A stretch of 64,000 bases of DNA from Microbispora triticiradicis (lineage in GTDB: Bacteria; Actinomycetota; Actinomycetes; Streptosporangiales; Streptosporangiaceae). Position 1 is the stretch's first letter. Every line of letters begins with the position of its first letter. Of the stretch, positions 1-7,994 are shown piece after piece. The position numbers and the translations under genes are program-made. The stretch is taken from assembly GCA_003260025.2 (NCBI GenBank), contig QFZU02000192.1, positions 1 through 64,000 on the forward strand. Direction: 5' to 3'. The notes beneath the pieces are model-generated. The model made no database searches and was not told where the DNA came from. It saw nothing but the letters and a program-made list of their open reading frames with translations.

Positions 1-24
1 GCCTCCCGGCAGGTGCCGGGAGGC
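1..24 (-). terminator. Hairpin terminator candidate
   Basis: A perfect 10-bp GC-rich stem (GCCTCCCGGC paired with GCCGGGAGGC) closes a 4-nt loop. It lies 66 nt beyond the stop of the YtxH-like gene and has no U tract, which is common for actinomycete terminators. It could equally end a gene lying left of the window. Confidence 0.5.
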
Positions 25-90
25 CGCCGCTTCGTCGTCCGATACCGCCCAGCCGATGGGCGGCCGGTTCCGGGGGAATCCTCGGTGGAC

Positions 91-384
91 TCAGTCGGTG
101 CCGGGCCCCGGCCAGCCGGTTGCCGCGCCCACCCTGTCGGGCCTGTCGGACTCCCAGGTGTCCGTCCTCTTCAGGAACGGCACCTTGTCACCCGCCAGAT
201 CCTTGGCCTTGCCCGCCACCTTCGAGGCCTGCGCGCCGACCAGTCCCGCCGCCTCCTGCACCGTGGGGCTGTCCGCGAACCGCTGCGTGAAACGCTTGAT
301 CTGCTCGTAGCGTTCGCGCCCGGCCCGCGTGCCGAGGACGTAGCCGACGGCCAGCCCGGTGGCGAACATCGCCTTGTATCGCAT
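91..384 (-). CDS. YtxH-like small membrane-associated protein
   Basis: A 97-residue protein opening with a short hydrophobic segment (about residues 5-18, containing GLAVGYVLGTRAGRERYEQI) followed by an amphipathic Ala/Lys/Gln-rich helix and a disordered Gly/Pro tail. The GYVLGxRAGRERYEQI pattern is typical of the small actinobacterial YtxH-like proteins, often misannotated as protoporphyrinogen oxidase. Probably a membrane-anchored stress-associated protein; no catalytic motif is visible. The ATG start has a good GGAGGTG ribosome site about 6 nt upstream. It stands alone, divergent from tRNA-Asn. Family call is firm, function unknown. Confidence 0.75.
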   Translation of the reverse strand: MRYKAMFATGLAVGYVLGTRAGRERYEQIKRFTQRFADSPTVQEAAGLVGAQASKVAGKAKDLAGDKVPFLKRTDTWESDRPDRVGAATGWPGPGTD

Positions 385-544
385 CTTCCACCTCCGCGCT
401 CGTGTTCCACGCCCCTCTACCCCGAGGGCCTGTCTCTATCCAACAGCAGAGGTCCCGGCCCCGCTCCAGTGGGCCCCGCGGCCCGGCGCCGCACTCTTTG
501 CCGTACGACGATCAGGAGCGGGGGACACGTGGACGTATTCGATG

Positions 545-574
545 TGACAGGCACCCCCCAGAGTGCGCTAATCT
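545..574 (+). promoter_or_regulatory. Candidate promoter of tRNA-Asn
   Basis: A TGACAG element (545-550) and a TAATCT hexamer (569-574) are 18 nt apart, and the tRNA begins 55 nt downstream. This fits a housekeeping sigma-70 type promoter, found by eye only. Confidence 0.35.
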
Positions 575-629
575 AGTTCCGCGCCGCAAGGAAAGCCGAA
601 AGGCCGGAACGAGCGGAGCAGAGTTTCGA

Positions 630-702
630 TCCCGTGTAGCTCAATCGGCAGAGCAGCCGGCTGTTAACCGGCAGGTTATAGGTTCGAGTCCTATCGCGGG
701 AG
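630..702 (+). tRNA. tRNA-Asn (anticodon GTT)
   Basis: A complete 73-nt cloverleaf: acceptor stem TCCCGTG paired with CGCGGGA (one T-G wobble), D arm with AGCTCAATCGGCAGAGC, 5-bp anticodon stem GCCGG/CCGGC around loop CTGTTAA (anticodon GTT), and T arm ATAGG/CCTAT with loop TTCGAGT. The discriminator base is G. CCA is not encoded, as is usual for many actinobacterial tRNA genes. It is followed at once by a strong hairpin. Confidence 0.97.
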
Positions 703-711
703 CTCATCACT

Positions 712-746
712 CCGGAGGCCGGTGATCACAGATCACCGGCCTCCGG
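712..746 (+). terminator. Terminator of tRNA-Asn
   Basis: A perfect 16-bp stem (CCGGAGGCCGGTGATC with its complement) and a 3-nt ACA loop start 9 nt after the tRNA, followed by TGGTTTT. A strong intrinsic terminator. Confidence 0.9.
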
Positions 747-759
747 TGGTTTTCCGCAC

Positions 760-778
760 CCGCCGTACGGAACGGCGG
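760..778 (-). terminator. Weak hairpin after the MmcQ/YjbR gene
   Basis: A 7-bp stem CCGCCGT/ACGGCGG with a 5-nt loop lies 19 nt past the stop codon of the minus-strand MmcQ/YjbR gene. It is short, so only a candidate. Confidence 0.35.
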
Positions 779-797
779 AGGGCTTGTGGGCAGGGGG

Positions 798-1148
798 TCA
801 GGGCAGGAGCTTGGGCTCGTGCGCCTCGATCAGATCCTTTGGCGCGGTCAGCAGCCACGCCTCGGTGACGAGTTCGAAGAGCTCATCTTCCTCGATCTTG
901 TCGAGCTTCACCACGACCCAGCCGAAGCGTCCCGCGGTGAACTGCACCTCGAAGACCTCGGGACGCTCGGACACCAGCGCGATCTGCTCCTCGATCGGCT
1001 GTTTGAGCCCGACGGTCCGGGTCCTCTCCCACAGATAACCGAAGCCCTTGCCGTCCACCTTCAGCGAGACCCAATCGCCGCCGTGGTTCTGCTCGACTTC
1101 CGGGAGCCTGGCCAGCAAGGCCAGGAACCCGTCCACGCTCACGCCCAT
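798..1148 (-). CDS. MmcQ/YjbR family protein
   Basis: A 116-residue protein of the MmcQ/YjbR fold (small proteins with a CyaY-like alpha/beta fold, often called DNA-binding; true role unknown). Typical features seen are an N-terminal helix followed by the GDWVSLKVDGKGFGYLWE strand region, and the conserved GRFGWVVVKLDKIEEDELFELV segment near the C terminus. I prefer the ATG at 1148, which has AAGGTG about 4 nt upstream, over a GTG two codons earlier. Monocistronic by appearance. Not obviously part of the biosynthetic cluster whose last gene ends about 170 nt upstream on the same strand. Confidence 0.8.
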   Translation of the reverse strand: MGVSVDGFLALLARLPEVEQNHGGDWVSLKVDGKGFGYLWERTRTVGLKQPIEEQIALVSERPEVFEVQFTAGRFGWVVVKLDKIEEDELFELVTEAWLLTAPKDLIEAHEPKLLP

Positions 1149-1314
1149 GGTCACCTTCTACCACCCGCCTCCGACATCTCCGCCGCCGGTACTCCACCGG
1201 GGGGAATGCGTTGGGCGGCCGCGCTTGCGGTTGCCGAGGCGCCCGCTCGCGCGCATCGTCTTGGAGATCCGGTTTGGTGTCGCTCCTGGCTCGGGGTGGC
1301 CGTGACCGGGAGTG

Positions 1315-2115
1315 TCAGGCGAGGAACTTCTCGATCGTCATGATGAGCTCGTCCGGCTTCTCCATCGCCGCGGCGTGGCCGCAATCCAGTTCCACGTAGT
1401 CGCTGCCTGGGATCGCGTCGCGGAACTCGCGGGCGTACCGTACGGGAACCAGCTGGTCCTGCCGCATGCCGAGGACCAGCGTGGGACACTCGATCTTCCG
1501 CACGTAGTCGCTGATGTCCAGCCGGTTGATGAGCTCGAGCAGGGCGATCAGTCCCTCGGACGGCATCAGCCCGGAACGCAGCCGGAGCCGCTCGCTCGCG
1601 CTCATCGAGTCGATGAACGTGTCCGAGACCACGTGCAGGAGTGTGAACTCGGCGAAGGCGTCCGGGTCCAGTTCGGCCAGGCGCAGCCAGGTGCGCATGA
1701 GCAGGCGTTGCCACGGCCGGCGGTAGTGCACGAACCCGCCGAGGACGACCATGCGGCGCACGAGCTCCGGTCGCTTGCCGGCCAGGGCGGCGGCGACGAC
1801 GGCGCCCGTGGAGATTCCGAAGAGGTCCACCGGGCCGCGCGCGGCGGCCTCTACCACACCCGCCACCTGATCGACCAGCATGTCGACGTCCACCTCGCCC
1901 TCGGGGAGCGGGGTGAGGCTGCTGCCCGAGTAGCCCGGTACGATCGCGCTGCGGTGCTGCGTGAAGTGCTCGAGCAGGGTGGCGAAGCTGGTCTCCGGGT
2001 GCCCGGTGCCGCCGTGGATGAGGACGAGCTCCGGCCCCGGTCCCTCTCCCGCGACGTGGTAGCCGACGGGGATGCCGGAGACGTCGATACTTCGCTGCGT
2101 CGTCGTGGTCAACAT
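1315..2115 (-). CDS. Alpha/beta-hydrolase, last gene of the BGC
   Basis: A 266-residue alpha/beta-hydrolase fold protein. Visible elements: oxyanion HGGTG (residues 35-39), nucleophile elbow GISTG with Ser102, probable acid Asp220 (in MRQDQLVP) and catalytic His247 (DCGHAAAMEKP). It is close to the family's usual 260-290 residues and has no signal peptide, so it should be cytoplasmic. It sits 31 nt behind the MFS transporter gene and is the last minus-strand gene of the cluster. It could be a stand-alone hydrolase or thioesterase releasing or unmasking the product, since no thioesterase domain is found elsewhere in the cluster; that is inference. The ATG at 2115 is preferred because upstream starts would extend into the transporter gene. 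Confidence 0.8.
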   Translation of the reverse strand: MLTTTTQRSIDVSGIPVGYHVAGEGPGPELVLIHGGTGHPETSFATLLEHFTQHRSAIVPGYSGSSLTPLPEGEVDVDMLVDQVAGVVEAAARGPVDLFGISTGAVVAAALAGKRPELVRRMVVLGGFVHYRRPWQRLLMRTWLRLAELDPDAFAEFTLLHVVSDTFIDSMSASERLRLRSGLMPSEGLIALLELINRLDISDYVRKIECPTLVLGMRQDQLVPVRYAREFRDAIPGSDYVELDCGHAAAMEKPDELIMTIEKFLA

Positions 2116-2146
2116 GCGCTTTCCATCCCGTTCTCTCGACAGGCGG

Positions 2147-3379
2147 TCACTTCGCGGTGGTCGCCACCATGCCGGTCTCACCGGCGGCCTGCTCGCCGCC
2201 CTCCCGGCCCGCCCGGGACAGCCACCAGGTGAGCAACGCCGCCAGCGCGGCGAAGCCCGCGGCGACCGGCAGGAGGACGGCGGAGCCGGTCGCGGTGAGG
2301 AGGCCCGCTCCGATGACGCTGGACAGGAACTGGCCGAGGTATCCGGTGGAGGTGTTCAGCGAGGTCACCAGCGACGTGCCCCCAGGTGGCGCGTACGCGA
2401 TGATGCGGTGCTGCTGCGGCCCGATGACCGAGTAGGACACGACGCCGCTTAGCGCCTCGGCGATCACCACGAGGACGAAGACGTCCCGGATCGGCAGCAT
2501 GATCAGGAACACCGCGGCGACGCCCAGCGTGGCGCCGATGACGACGCGGCGCGGGCCGTACCGGTCGGCCAGCGAGCCGGCCGTCAGGTTGCCGGCCGTG
2601 GCGGCGATGCCGAACACCAGCAGCAGGAGCGCGAGGCCGGATTCGTGCCCATGGAGCGCCGGCGCGAAGACCGCGCTCATGTACGTGAAGGGCAGGAAGA
2701 TACCGATGAACGCCAGCAGGGTGACGATCAGGATCCGCAGCACCCGCCAGTCGGTCAGCGGTGTGATGCGCTGCCGCAGCGTTGCCTTCTGATCGAGTTT
2801 GATCGGCGGGAGCAGCACGGTGAGGACGATCGCGACGACGGCGGCGACCACGGCGACGAACCAGATCGCCTTCTGCCAGCCCCACGCTCCGCCGATGAGG
2901 GTGCCCAGCGGGGCGCCGAGCACCAGCGACAGCGTCGCCCCGGCGGTCACCATTGAGATGGCCCGGCCCCGCTGCTGGTCGCCGGCGAGATGCGCGGCCG
3001 TGGCCACGGCGCTCGCCACGAACAGCGCCGCGCCGCACCCGGCCAGCACGCGGGATGCGAGGACCAGACCGTAGACGTGCGCCGACGCGGTCACGGCGTT
3101 GCCGACGGCCAGCAGCGCGACACCGGTCACGAGGACCCGGCGCCGGGGCCACAGGCCCGTGAGCGTGGCGAGGATCGGGCCCAGCAGCGCGTAGGAGAAA
3201 GCGAAGACGCTGACCAGCTGACCGGCCGCGGCGGTACTGACGTGCAGCGTTTGTTGGATCTTCGGAAGGAGACCCACGATGATGAATCCGTCAGTTCCGA
3301 CGACGAATGTCCCGAGTGTCAGAACCGCAGTCCGCGCCCGCCAGGGAAGCTCTCCTGAGGTCTTTCCGGTCTCGGTCAT
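2147..3379 (-). CDS. MFS drug-type exporter (DHA1-like)
   Basis: A 410-residue protein with about 12 hydrophobic helices in two halves, and the MFS loop signature as GSLADRYGPRRVVIG between helices of the second half. The opening helix contains TLGTFVVGTDGFIIVGLLP, typical of the DHA1 group of drug:H+ antiporters (Cmx/CmlA/AraJ-like). It probably exports the cluster product or confers self-resistance. The ATG at 3379 is chosen because the helix begins about 15 residues later, as usual; the frame stays open for 32 more codons upstream with unlikely composition. It follows the methyltransferase gene by 148 nt on the same strand. Confidence 0.85.
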   Translation of the reverse strand: MTETGKTSGELPWRARTAVLTLGTFVVGTDGFIIVGLLPKIQQTLHVSTAAAGQLVSVFAFSYALLGPILATLTGLWPRRRVLVTGVALLAVGNAVTASAHVYGLVLASRVLAGCGAALFVASAVATAAHLAGDQQRGRAISMVTAGATLSLVLGAPLGTLIGGAWGWQKAIWFVAVVAAVVAIVLTVLLPPIKLDQKATLRQRITPLTDWRVLRILIVTLLAFIGIFLPFTYMSAVFAPALHGHESGLALLLLVFGIAATAGNLTAGSLADRYGPRRVVIGATLGVAAVFLIMLPIRDVFVLVVIAEALSGVVSYSVIGPQQHRIIAYAPPGGTSLVTSLNTSTGYLGQFLSSVIGAGLLTATGSAVLLPVAAGFAALAALLTWWLSRAGREGGEQAAGETGMVATTAK

Positions 3380-3527
3380 CGCGTTATCACACCCAGCGCA
3401 GACAATGGCTTTCCTCGTATCACGATCAAACCTTCGTGGACGGCCTTGATGAATCTTACGGTGAACCCTCTTCAAGGGGCGGCCGATTGATTCCGCGAGG
3501 CGCGGAATTCCTCGACGCCTGGGGTGG

Positions 3528-4385
3528 TCACGTCAGCACGGTGGCCATTTCGGGCGGTAAAGGCCGATCCGCCGTGACGGCACTGATCAGCCAGCTCCGC
3601 GGCACGCCACGCGCCTCGCGGGGAGGCACGGCGTACGGCCAGCGGCGCTCGCCGGCGCCCGGCTCGCCCGGCTGCCGGAGATCCTCGACGGCCCACCCGT
3701 GTGCGGTCAGGAATCCCTCCGGGTCGTCGGTGCCGAACCGCCACGGCGTGCCGTCCTCGCGCAGGCGCCGCAGGAACGACTGCGTCATCGGGTGGCGCAG
3801 CAGGGCCGCGCTGGTCATGTCGACGACCAACCGGCTTTCCGGCGGAGAGGCGCCGGCCACCGTCTCGAGCAGCCGTCCGGCCTGCTCCTCGGTGAGGAAG
3901 AACAGCAGGCCCTCGGCGATCCACAGGGTGCGCTCGGCTGGGTCGAACCCGCCCGACTTCAGCGCCTCCAGCCAGTCCCCGGCCAGGTCGGCTCTGATCG
4001 GCACCGTCGGCACCCGCGGCTCGGCCGCGAGCGCAGCCAGGCGCGCCTGCTTCTCGTCCAGCAACGGGCCGTGGTCGACCTCGTAGGCGGTCGTGCCGGC
4101 GGGCCAGTCGAGGCGGTGGGTGCGTACGTCCATGCCGTTGGCGAGCAGCACGACCTGCCGGATGCCGGTCTCGCCGAGGATGCGCGTCAAGGCGTCGTCC
4201 ATGTACCGGGTGCGCACGGCGACGAAGTCGGACACGCCGGCGCCCCGGTATCGGTCGAGCAGTTCGAACCCACGTGGTTCGGCCAGGCACCGAGCGTACT
4301 CGTCGCGGAACAGGCCGTCGGAGCGTTCGGTCTCCAGCGCACGGACGGCCGCGGTCCATTGGGCGGTGTAGGAGATGTCATCCAC
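3528..4385 (-). CDS. SAM-dependent methyltransferase, LCMT/PPM-like
   Basis: A 285-residue class I methyltransferase of the leucine carboxyl methyltransferase-like family common in actinomycete secondary metabolism. Seen: the N-terminal family signature (SYTAQWTAAVRALETER, then LFRDEYARCLA), a motif I region VVLLANGMDVRTHRLDW, the acidic EVDHGPLLDEKQ segment and motif WIAEGLLFFLTEEQ. Substrate cannot be read; O-methylation of a carboxylate or hydroxyl is plausible for the family. A GTG at 4403 is possible, but GTG at 4385 has a clear GGAGAAAGG site about 6 nt upstream and matches the usual N terminus. It lies 27 nt after the ACP gene and so is likely co-transcribed. Confidence 0.85.
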   Translation of the reverse strand: MDDISYTAQWTAAVRALETERSDGLFRDEYARCLAEPRGFELLDRYRGAGVSDFVAVRTRYMDDALTRILGETGIRQVVLLANGMDVRTHRLDWPAGTTAYEVDHGPLLDEKQARLAALAAEPRVPTVPIRADLAGDWLEALKSGGFDPAERTLWIAEGLLFFLTEEQAGRLLETVAGASPPESRLVVDMTSAALLRHPMTQSFLRRLREDGTPWRFGTDDPEGFLTAHGWAVEDLRQPGEPGAGERRWPYAVPPREARGVPRSWLISAVTADRPLPPEMATVLT

Positions 4386-4412
4386 GCGATTGCCTTTCTC
4401 CACTCGCGTCGA

Positions 4413-4661
4413 TCAGGTGGCCAGAAAGTGTTTCTCGATGGCGGCGAGCGTGCGAATGTCGCTGATGTTCAGGGTGTCCATGTCGATCTCGACACCGCTC
4501 ACTTCCTGGATGAGGAACACGAACTCGACGAAGGAGAGCGAGTCGACCAGGCGGCTGTCGACCAGATCCTCGTCGACTCCGACGTCGGTGCGATTCTTGT
4601 GCTTGGCGAGGATCCATTCCTTGATCTGATCGATTCGCGCCGTTGTCTGCTGCTGGGTCAT
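4413..4661 (-). CDS. Free-standing acyl carrier protein
   Basis: An 82-residue carrier protein with the phosphopantetheine attachment motif as VDSLSF (Ser41), an acidic helix 2 (FVEFVFLIQE) and the usual four-helix length. This dissociated ACP sits in a tight block with AcpS and an aminoacyl-carrier protein ligase, so it probably carries an amino acid thioester rather than a fatty acid. ATG start with GAGGG about 11 nt upstream. It lies 12 nt after acpS. The pairing with the ligase is inferred from adjacency and from the known Bradyrhizobium type of ligase/carrier pair. Confidence 0.88.
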   Translation of the reverse strand: MTQQQTTARIDQIKEWILAKHKNRTDVGVDEDLVDSRLVDSLSFVEFVFLIQEVSGVEIDMDTLNISDIRTLAAIEKHFLAT

Positions 4662-4673
4662 CTCAGGAATCCC

Positions 4674-5078
4674 TCAACTTCTGATCATGGTCGCCGCGAC
4701 GGCCACGGCGTACGCGCCGTCGTGTGTGACGCTGACTGATATCTCCGACTCCACCCCGGCGGCCTGGGCCAGCTCCGCGGACATCCCGTCGAGCCGGACG
4801 ACCGGCCATCGGCCCGCTCCGCCGTCGACCTGCAGGCTCTGCCATGGCACCGGCCGGTTCCGCTGGTGAAAGAGCTTGAACACCGCCTCCTTGATGGCCA
4901 GGAAGCCGGCCACCGCGCTGGGGTCGAGACGGCCCTGCCGGGTGCAGGCCGCGATTTCCTCCGGCCGGAGCATGTGCGACAGCACCTGCCGGCGCTCCGG
5001 CCGCACCAGGTCCTCGGCCCGGGAGATCAGCACGATGTCCACTCCGACCCGCGGCACGCTAGACGAGCTGCCGCTCAC
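4674..5078 (-). CDS. acpS: Holo-ACP synthase (AcpS-type phosphopantetheinyl transferase)
   Basis: A 134-residue AcpS-type 4'-phosphopantetheinyl transferase, which transfers phosphopantetheine from CoA to the carrier serine. Seen: GVDIV near the N terminus (Asp14) and the AIKEAVFKLF motif (Lys63-Glu64) that together bind Mg-CoA, and the C-terminal VSVTHDGAYAVAVA strand. A dedicated AcpS inside the cluster suggests that the neighbouring ACP, PCP or PKS carriers need their own activator. It overlaps the ligase gene by 20 nt with a GTG start at 5078; a second GTG at 5057 is also possible. It may be specific to the cluster rather than the cell's only AcpS. Confidence 0.88.
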   Translation of the reverse strand: MSGSSSSVPRVGVDIVLISRAEDLVRPERRQVLSHMLRPEEIAACTRQGRLDPSAVAGFLAIKEAVFKLFHQRNRPVPWQSLQVDGGAGRWPVVRLDGMSAELAQAAGVESEISVSVTHDGAYAVAVAATMIRS

Positions 5079-5898
5079 GGAGCGCCTGCTCGACCTTCTC
5101 GTGGGCGCGCCCGGCCGAGCCGTACCGGCCGACCAGCACGCTTACCCACCGCTCCAATCCGAAGGCGACGCAACCGGTGAAGGCGGTGCCGCCATCGGGC
5201 TCGAGGCCGATGCGGCACCGCTCGCCGAAAAAGTTGCGATGCGTGTTGACCGAGGCGATGGCGAGGTCGTCGACCTGGAACTCGTACTTCACCGGCTGCA
5301 TCCGCTGCAGGAGGGCGCGCGCACCGTCCCGCTGGAAGAACGGGTCGGACGCGGCCTCCACGGTGACGTCGAGCGACAACGCGCCGAGAAGCTCCTCGAT
5401 CTGGGTCCGGTATCGGGCGATCACGTCCTGTGTGTGCTCGTAAGACCCGATCGCCACAATCTCGCGCATCTGGAAGGTGAGCAGCCGGCGCAGCCCGTCG
5501 AAGTGGCTCTCTCCGCGGAAGCAGCGGTTGACCAGTGTCACCAGGGTGTCCGCGGGCACCGTCCGATCCCGGTAGTAGAGGTACGCGCCGAAGCAGGTCG
5601 CCGTGGGCAGGCCAAGGTGGGGACCGGCGATCTGCTCCGGTGAGAACCGGCCGCCGGCCGGGCCGGCGACCGGCGCCCGCAGGTCGCCGGCGACGAGAGC
5701 GAGATGGGGGAAGTTGACGTAGACGTCGAAGTTCGCCAGCTCGTCCACCGGATAGATCGGCGGGGCGGAGATCTCGCCGCCGCCCTCCTCAACGGCCCAC
5801 CTGCGGAACGTGTCGTCGAGCAGGCGGAGCAACGCGGTCTCCTCAGGCCCCAGAATGGCGAGGCCGCCGGCGATCCGGCTACCGCTCAGGCCGGTCAT
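5059..5898 (-). CDS. Class II aaRS-like amino acid:carrier protein ligase
   Basis: A 279-residue stand-alone catalytic core related to class II (SerRS-like) aminoacyl-tRNA synthetases but without a tRNA-binding arm. Seen: a motif 2-like segment around RGESHFDGLRRL (residues 128-139), motif 3 as AFGLERW (Arg250), and Cys102, Glu146 and Cys243 at places that fit the zinc-binding Cys/Glu/Cys set of the Bradyrhizobium amino acid:[carrier protein] ligases. Those enzymes activate an amino acid as adenylate and load it on a carrier's phosphopantetheine. The ATG overlaps the stop of the diiron oxygenase gene (ATGA), and the downstream genes are AcpS and an ACP. The amino acid is unknown. Confidence 0.82.
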   Translation of the reverse strand: MTGLSGSRIAGGLAILGPEETALLRLLDDTFRRWAVEEGGGEISAPPIYPVDELANFDVYVNFPHLALVAGDLRAPVAGPAGGRFSPEQIAGPHLGLPTATCFGAYLYYRDRTVPADTLVTLVNRCFRGESHFDGLRRLLTFQMREIVAIGSYEHTQDVIARYRTQIEELLGALSLDVTVEAASDPFFQRDGARALLQRMQPVKYEFQVDDLAIASVNTHRNFFGERCRIGLEPDGGTAFTGCVAFGLERWVSVLVGRYGSAGRAHEKVEQALRERQLV

Positions 5899-6794
5899 CG
5901 AACACCCTCGGGCGCCGCCGCCTCGGCCTGGATGAGGCCGTGCTTGGTCAGGAACGAGTGCGTCTTGCGGAACACCTGCGCCTCGAACTCCGGCCGGCGC
6001 GGGCCGGTGAGCAGCCGCCGGCGCACCTCCAGCGGGTTCGGGATGCCGGCGTCCTTGTAGACCTGCGGGCTGAACAGCGACTCGAAACTGTAGGCCATGT
6101 ACCGCTTCAGGTAGTCGCTGACCTGGGTGAGCTCTTCCGGCGTGGCGTGCTCGCGGAAGCCTTCGAACAGGATGCGGACAAGTTCCCGCCCGAACGCGAT
6201 GTGCCGGGACTCGTCCTGATGGTGGATCCGGTTGATCTTCCGGATCGTGTCGTCGAGCCGCTCGTCCAGCGCCATCGTGGAGTTGAAGTGGTCCACCAGC
6301 TCCTCGAAGATCAGGATGCGGGCGAAGACCAGCAGGCTCGCCGCGTTGTTCGGCGGGATGGTCTCGGCGCCGCCGCGCGGCTGCTTGTAGATCTTCCCGC
6401 CATAGCGCAGGCAGAACTGGGCGAAGAACCACATGTGCTCGTTCTCCTCACCGATGAAGTGGTGGAAGAACTCCGACGGCGTGGCGAACTCGTCGGTGTG
6501 TATGCGCCCGGTGACCTCGATGAGCAGCTCGCGGATGCCGTGCACGTTGAGGCTGTAGAAGTTGATGCTCTCGTACTTGGACAGCCGGTAGAGCTGCTCC
6601 TGGCTCAGCTCCGCCGCGATCTCGGTGCCGTGCGTCGTGGTCAGCTCGGGGCTCATCCACCACATGTCCTGCGGCAGCGAGTCCGGCCAGTCGAACATCT
6701 GGTACGGGTTGTAGTAGTCCTCGATGGACATGGAGCTCAGCCGGTCCAGGATCTCCCGGAGCCGCTTACTGGTGTCGATGAGTGCTGTCGTCAT
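5895..6794 (-). CDS. AurF-like diiron oxygenase
   Basis: A 299-residue all-helical ferritin-like diiron protein. The metal-ligand pattern of AurF (p-aminobenzoate N-oxygenase) can be traced: Glu75, EENEH with Glu117 and His120, Glu164/165 in IFEELVDH, and HHQDESRH with His191, Glu195 and His198. AurF-type enzymes oxidise amines to hydroxylamine, nitroso or nitro groups with O2; some relatives hydroxylate carbon. In this cluster the likely substrate is an amino acid on the neighbouring ACP, which is inference. The ATG at 6794 overlaps the previous stop (ATGA) and has AGGAGGG upstream, so it is preferred to a TTG three codons earlier. Slightly shorter than AurF itself. Confidence 0.82.
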   Translation of the reverse strand: MTTALIDTSKRLREILDRLSSMSIEDYYNPYQMFDWPDSLPQDMWWMSPELTTTHGTEIAAELSQEQLYRLSKYESINFYSLNVHGIRELLIEVTGRIHTDEFATPSEFFHHFIGEENEHMWFFAQFCLRYGGKIYKQPRGGAETIPPNNAASLLVFARILIFEELVDHFNSTMALDERLDDTIRKINRIHHQDESRHIAFGRELVRILFEGFREHATPEELTQVSDYLKRYMAYSFESLFSPQVYKDAGIPNPLEVRRRLLTGPRRPEFEAQVFRKTHSFLTKHGLIQAEAAAPEGVR

Positions 6795-7993
6795 GACGGG
6801 CAAACCCTCCTGAGTTCCGCTTGTGCCCGAGCCGGGGCCAGCCGGCGCGCCGACTCGACGGCCAGTCGGCCCAGCCGGTCCGCACGGTCATCGGTACTCG
6901 TGTACTGGTCCAGCCGGCGGTTCAGCTGCGTCGTCGTGTAGGCGAAGGCCAGGTCGTCGCCCGGGACGGCGAAGACCAGGGCGCAGTCCTGCCCGTAGTG
7001 GCCGAACGAGTCGACCGCCAGGCCCGCCTGGGGCAGGTTGTGGTCGGGCAGCATGAAGCCGAGCGAGTAGGCTCGCTCGCGGACGAAGACCCGGTCGGTT
7101 CCGCGCCTCTGCAGCCGGGATGCGCGCAGCAGCGTCTCCTCGCTCCAGAGGCGTGTGCCGTCGACGGGGCCGATGGTCGCGGCGAAGATCCTGGCCAGGA
7201 CCCGGGCGGAGGAGACGGCGTTGCATCCCGGGACCTCCGCGCCCAGGTACCGCAGGGAGTTCTCCACCCCCATCAGGTTCGGGTTTCGCTGGGACCGGCT
7301 CAGGAACGAGGAGTTGTCACCCAGCAGGTGCAGGATGTCCGCGGCCGTACCGGTGCCTGCCGGACGCGTCTGGCGGAACGGCGCGAAGCGCGCCAGGTCG
7401 TCGATGCCGATCCGAACCTCGGCGCCGAGCGGCTCGCGGAATTCCTCCCGGAACAGCTCGTCCACCGACTTGCCGGTCGCGCGCCGCAGGAACTCGCCCA
7501 CGCCCCAGCCGAAGGTCAGGTCGTGATAGCCGTGGTCGGTTCCCGGTTCCCAGTACGGGCGCTGGGCGGCGAGCGCCTCGACCGCCGGGTCCCATTCGAG
7601 CACGTCGTCGACGGAGAGCCGGCGGTCGACGCCGATCAGCCCGGCCTGGTGGCTGAGGAAGACGGCCAGGGTGAGCGACGCCTTGCCGGCGGCGGCGAAC
7701 TCCGGCCAGACCTCGGCGATTGGGCGGTCGATGTCGATTACGCCCCGTTCGTGCAGGGCGTGCGTGACGACCGACAGCAGGGCCTTGCTGACCGACCGCA
7801 CGTTCTGCAGCTGGTCGGGCAGCCGCCCCGCGGACCGCAGCCGGACCCGTTCCTCGCCTCCGACGTAGACGCAGAGTTCGGCGTTGGAGTCCTGCCCTTC
7901 CCGGTGGATCCGGTCGAACTCCGCCACCAGCGGGAGGAACTCCTCCGAGTAGGTGCCGATGACGTGCTCGGAGTACGCGGCCTCGTTTTCCAT
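6791..7993 (-). CDS. Serine hydrolase / beta-lactamase-fold acyltransferase (LovD-like)
   Basis: A 400-residue class C beta-lactamase/DD-peptidase-fold enzyme. Seen: nucleophile motif SVSK (Ser67-Lys70), Tyr156 in GYHD at the usual YxN position, and GHYG (His332) at the KTG/HxG position. It has no signal peptide, so it is cytoplasmic, unlike a true beta-lactamase. Members of this fold in polyketide clusters (LovD, EstB-like esterases) act as acyltransferases or esterases. The start codon lies 1 nt after the PKS stop, so it is translationally coupled; it may release the ACP-bound chain or transfer it to an amine or hydroxyl. The role is inferred from position. Confidence 0.8.
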   Translation of the reverse strand: MENEAAYSEHVIGTYSEEFLPLVAEFDRIHREGQDSNAELCVYVGGEERVRLRSAGRLPDQLQNVRSVSKALLSVVTHALHERGVIDIDRPIAEVWPEFAAAGKASLTLAVFLSHQAGLIGVDRRLSVDDVLEWDPAVEALAAQRPYWEPGTDHGYHDLTFGWGVGEFLRRATGKSVDELFREEFREPLGAEVRIGIDDLARFAPFRQTRPAGTGTAADILHLLGDNSSFLSRSQRNPNLMGVENSLRYLGAEVPGCNAVSSARVLARIFAATIGPVDGTRLWSEETLLRASRLQRRGTDRVFVRERAYSLGFMLPDHNLPQAGLAVDSFGHYGQDCALVFAVPGDDLAFAYTTTQLNRRLDQYTSTDDRADRLGRLAVESARRLAPARAQAELRRVCPS

Positions 7994-7994
7994 G

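Noticed and set aside
630..746. tRNA-Asn as an integration site for the adjacent BGC
   Set aside because: No integrase, no direct repeat of the tRNA 3' end and no clear attachment site were seen in the window.
6791..7993. Beta-lactam resistance enzyme
   Set aside because: No signal peptide, and coupled to a PKS; the fold also serves esterases and acyltransferases.
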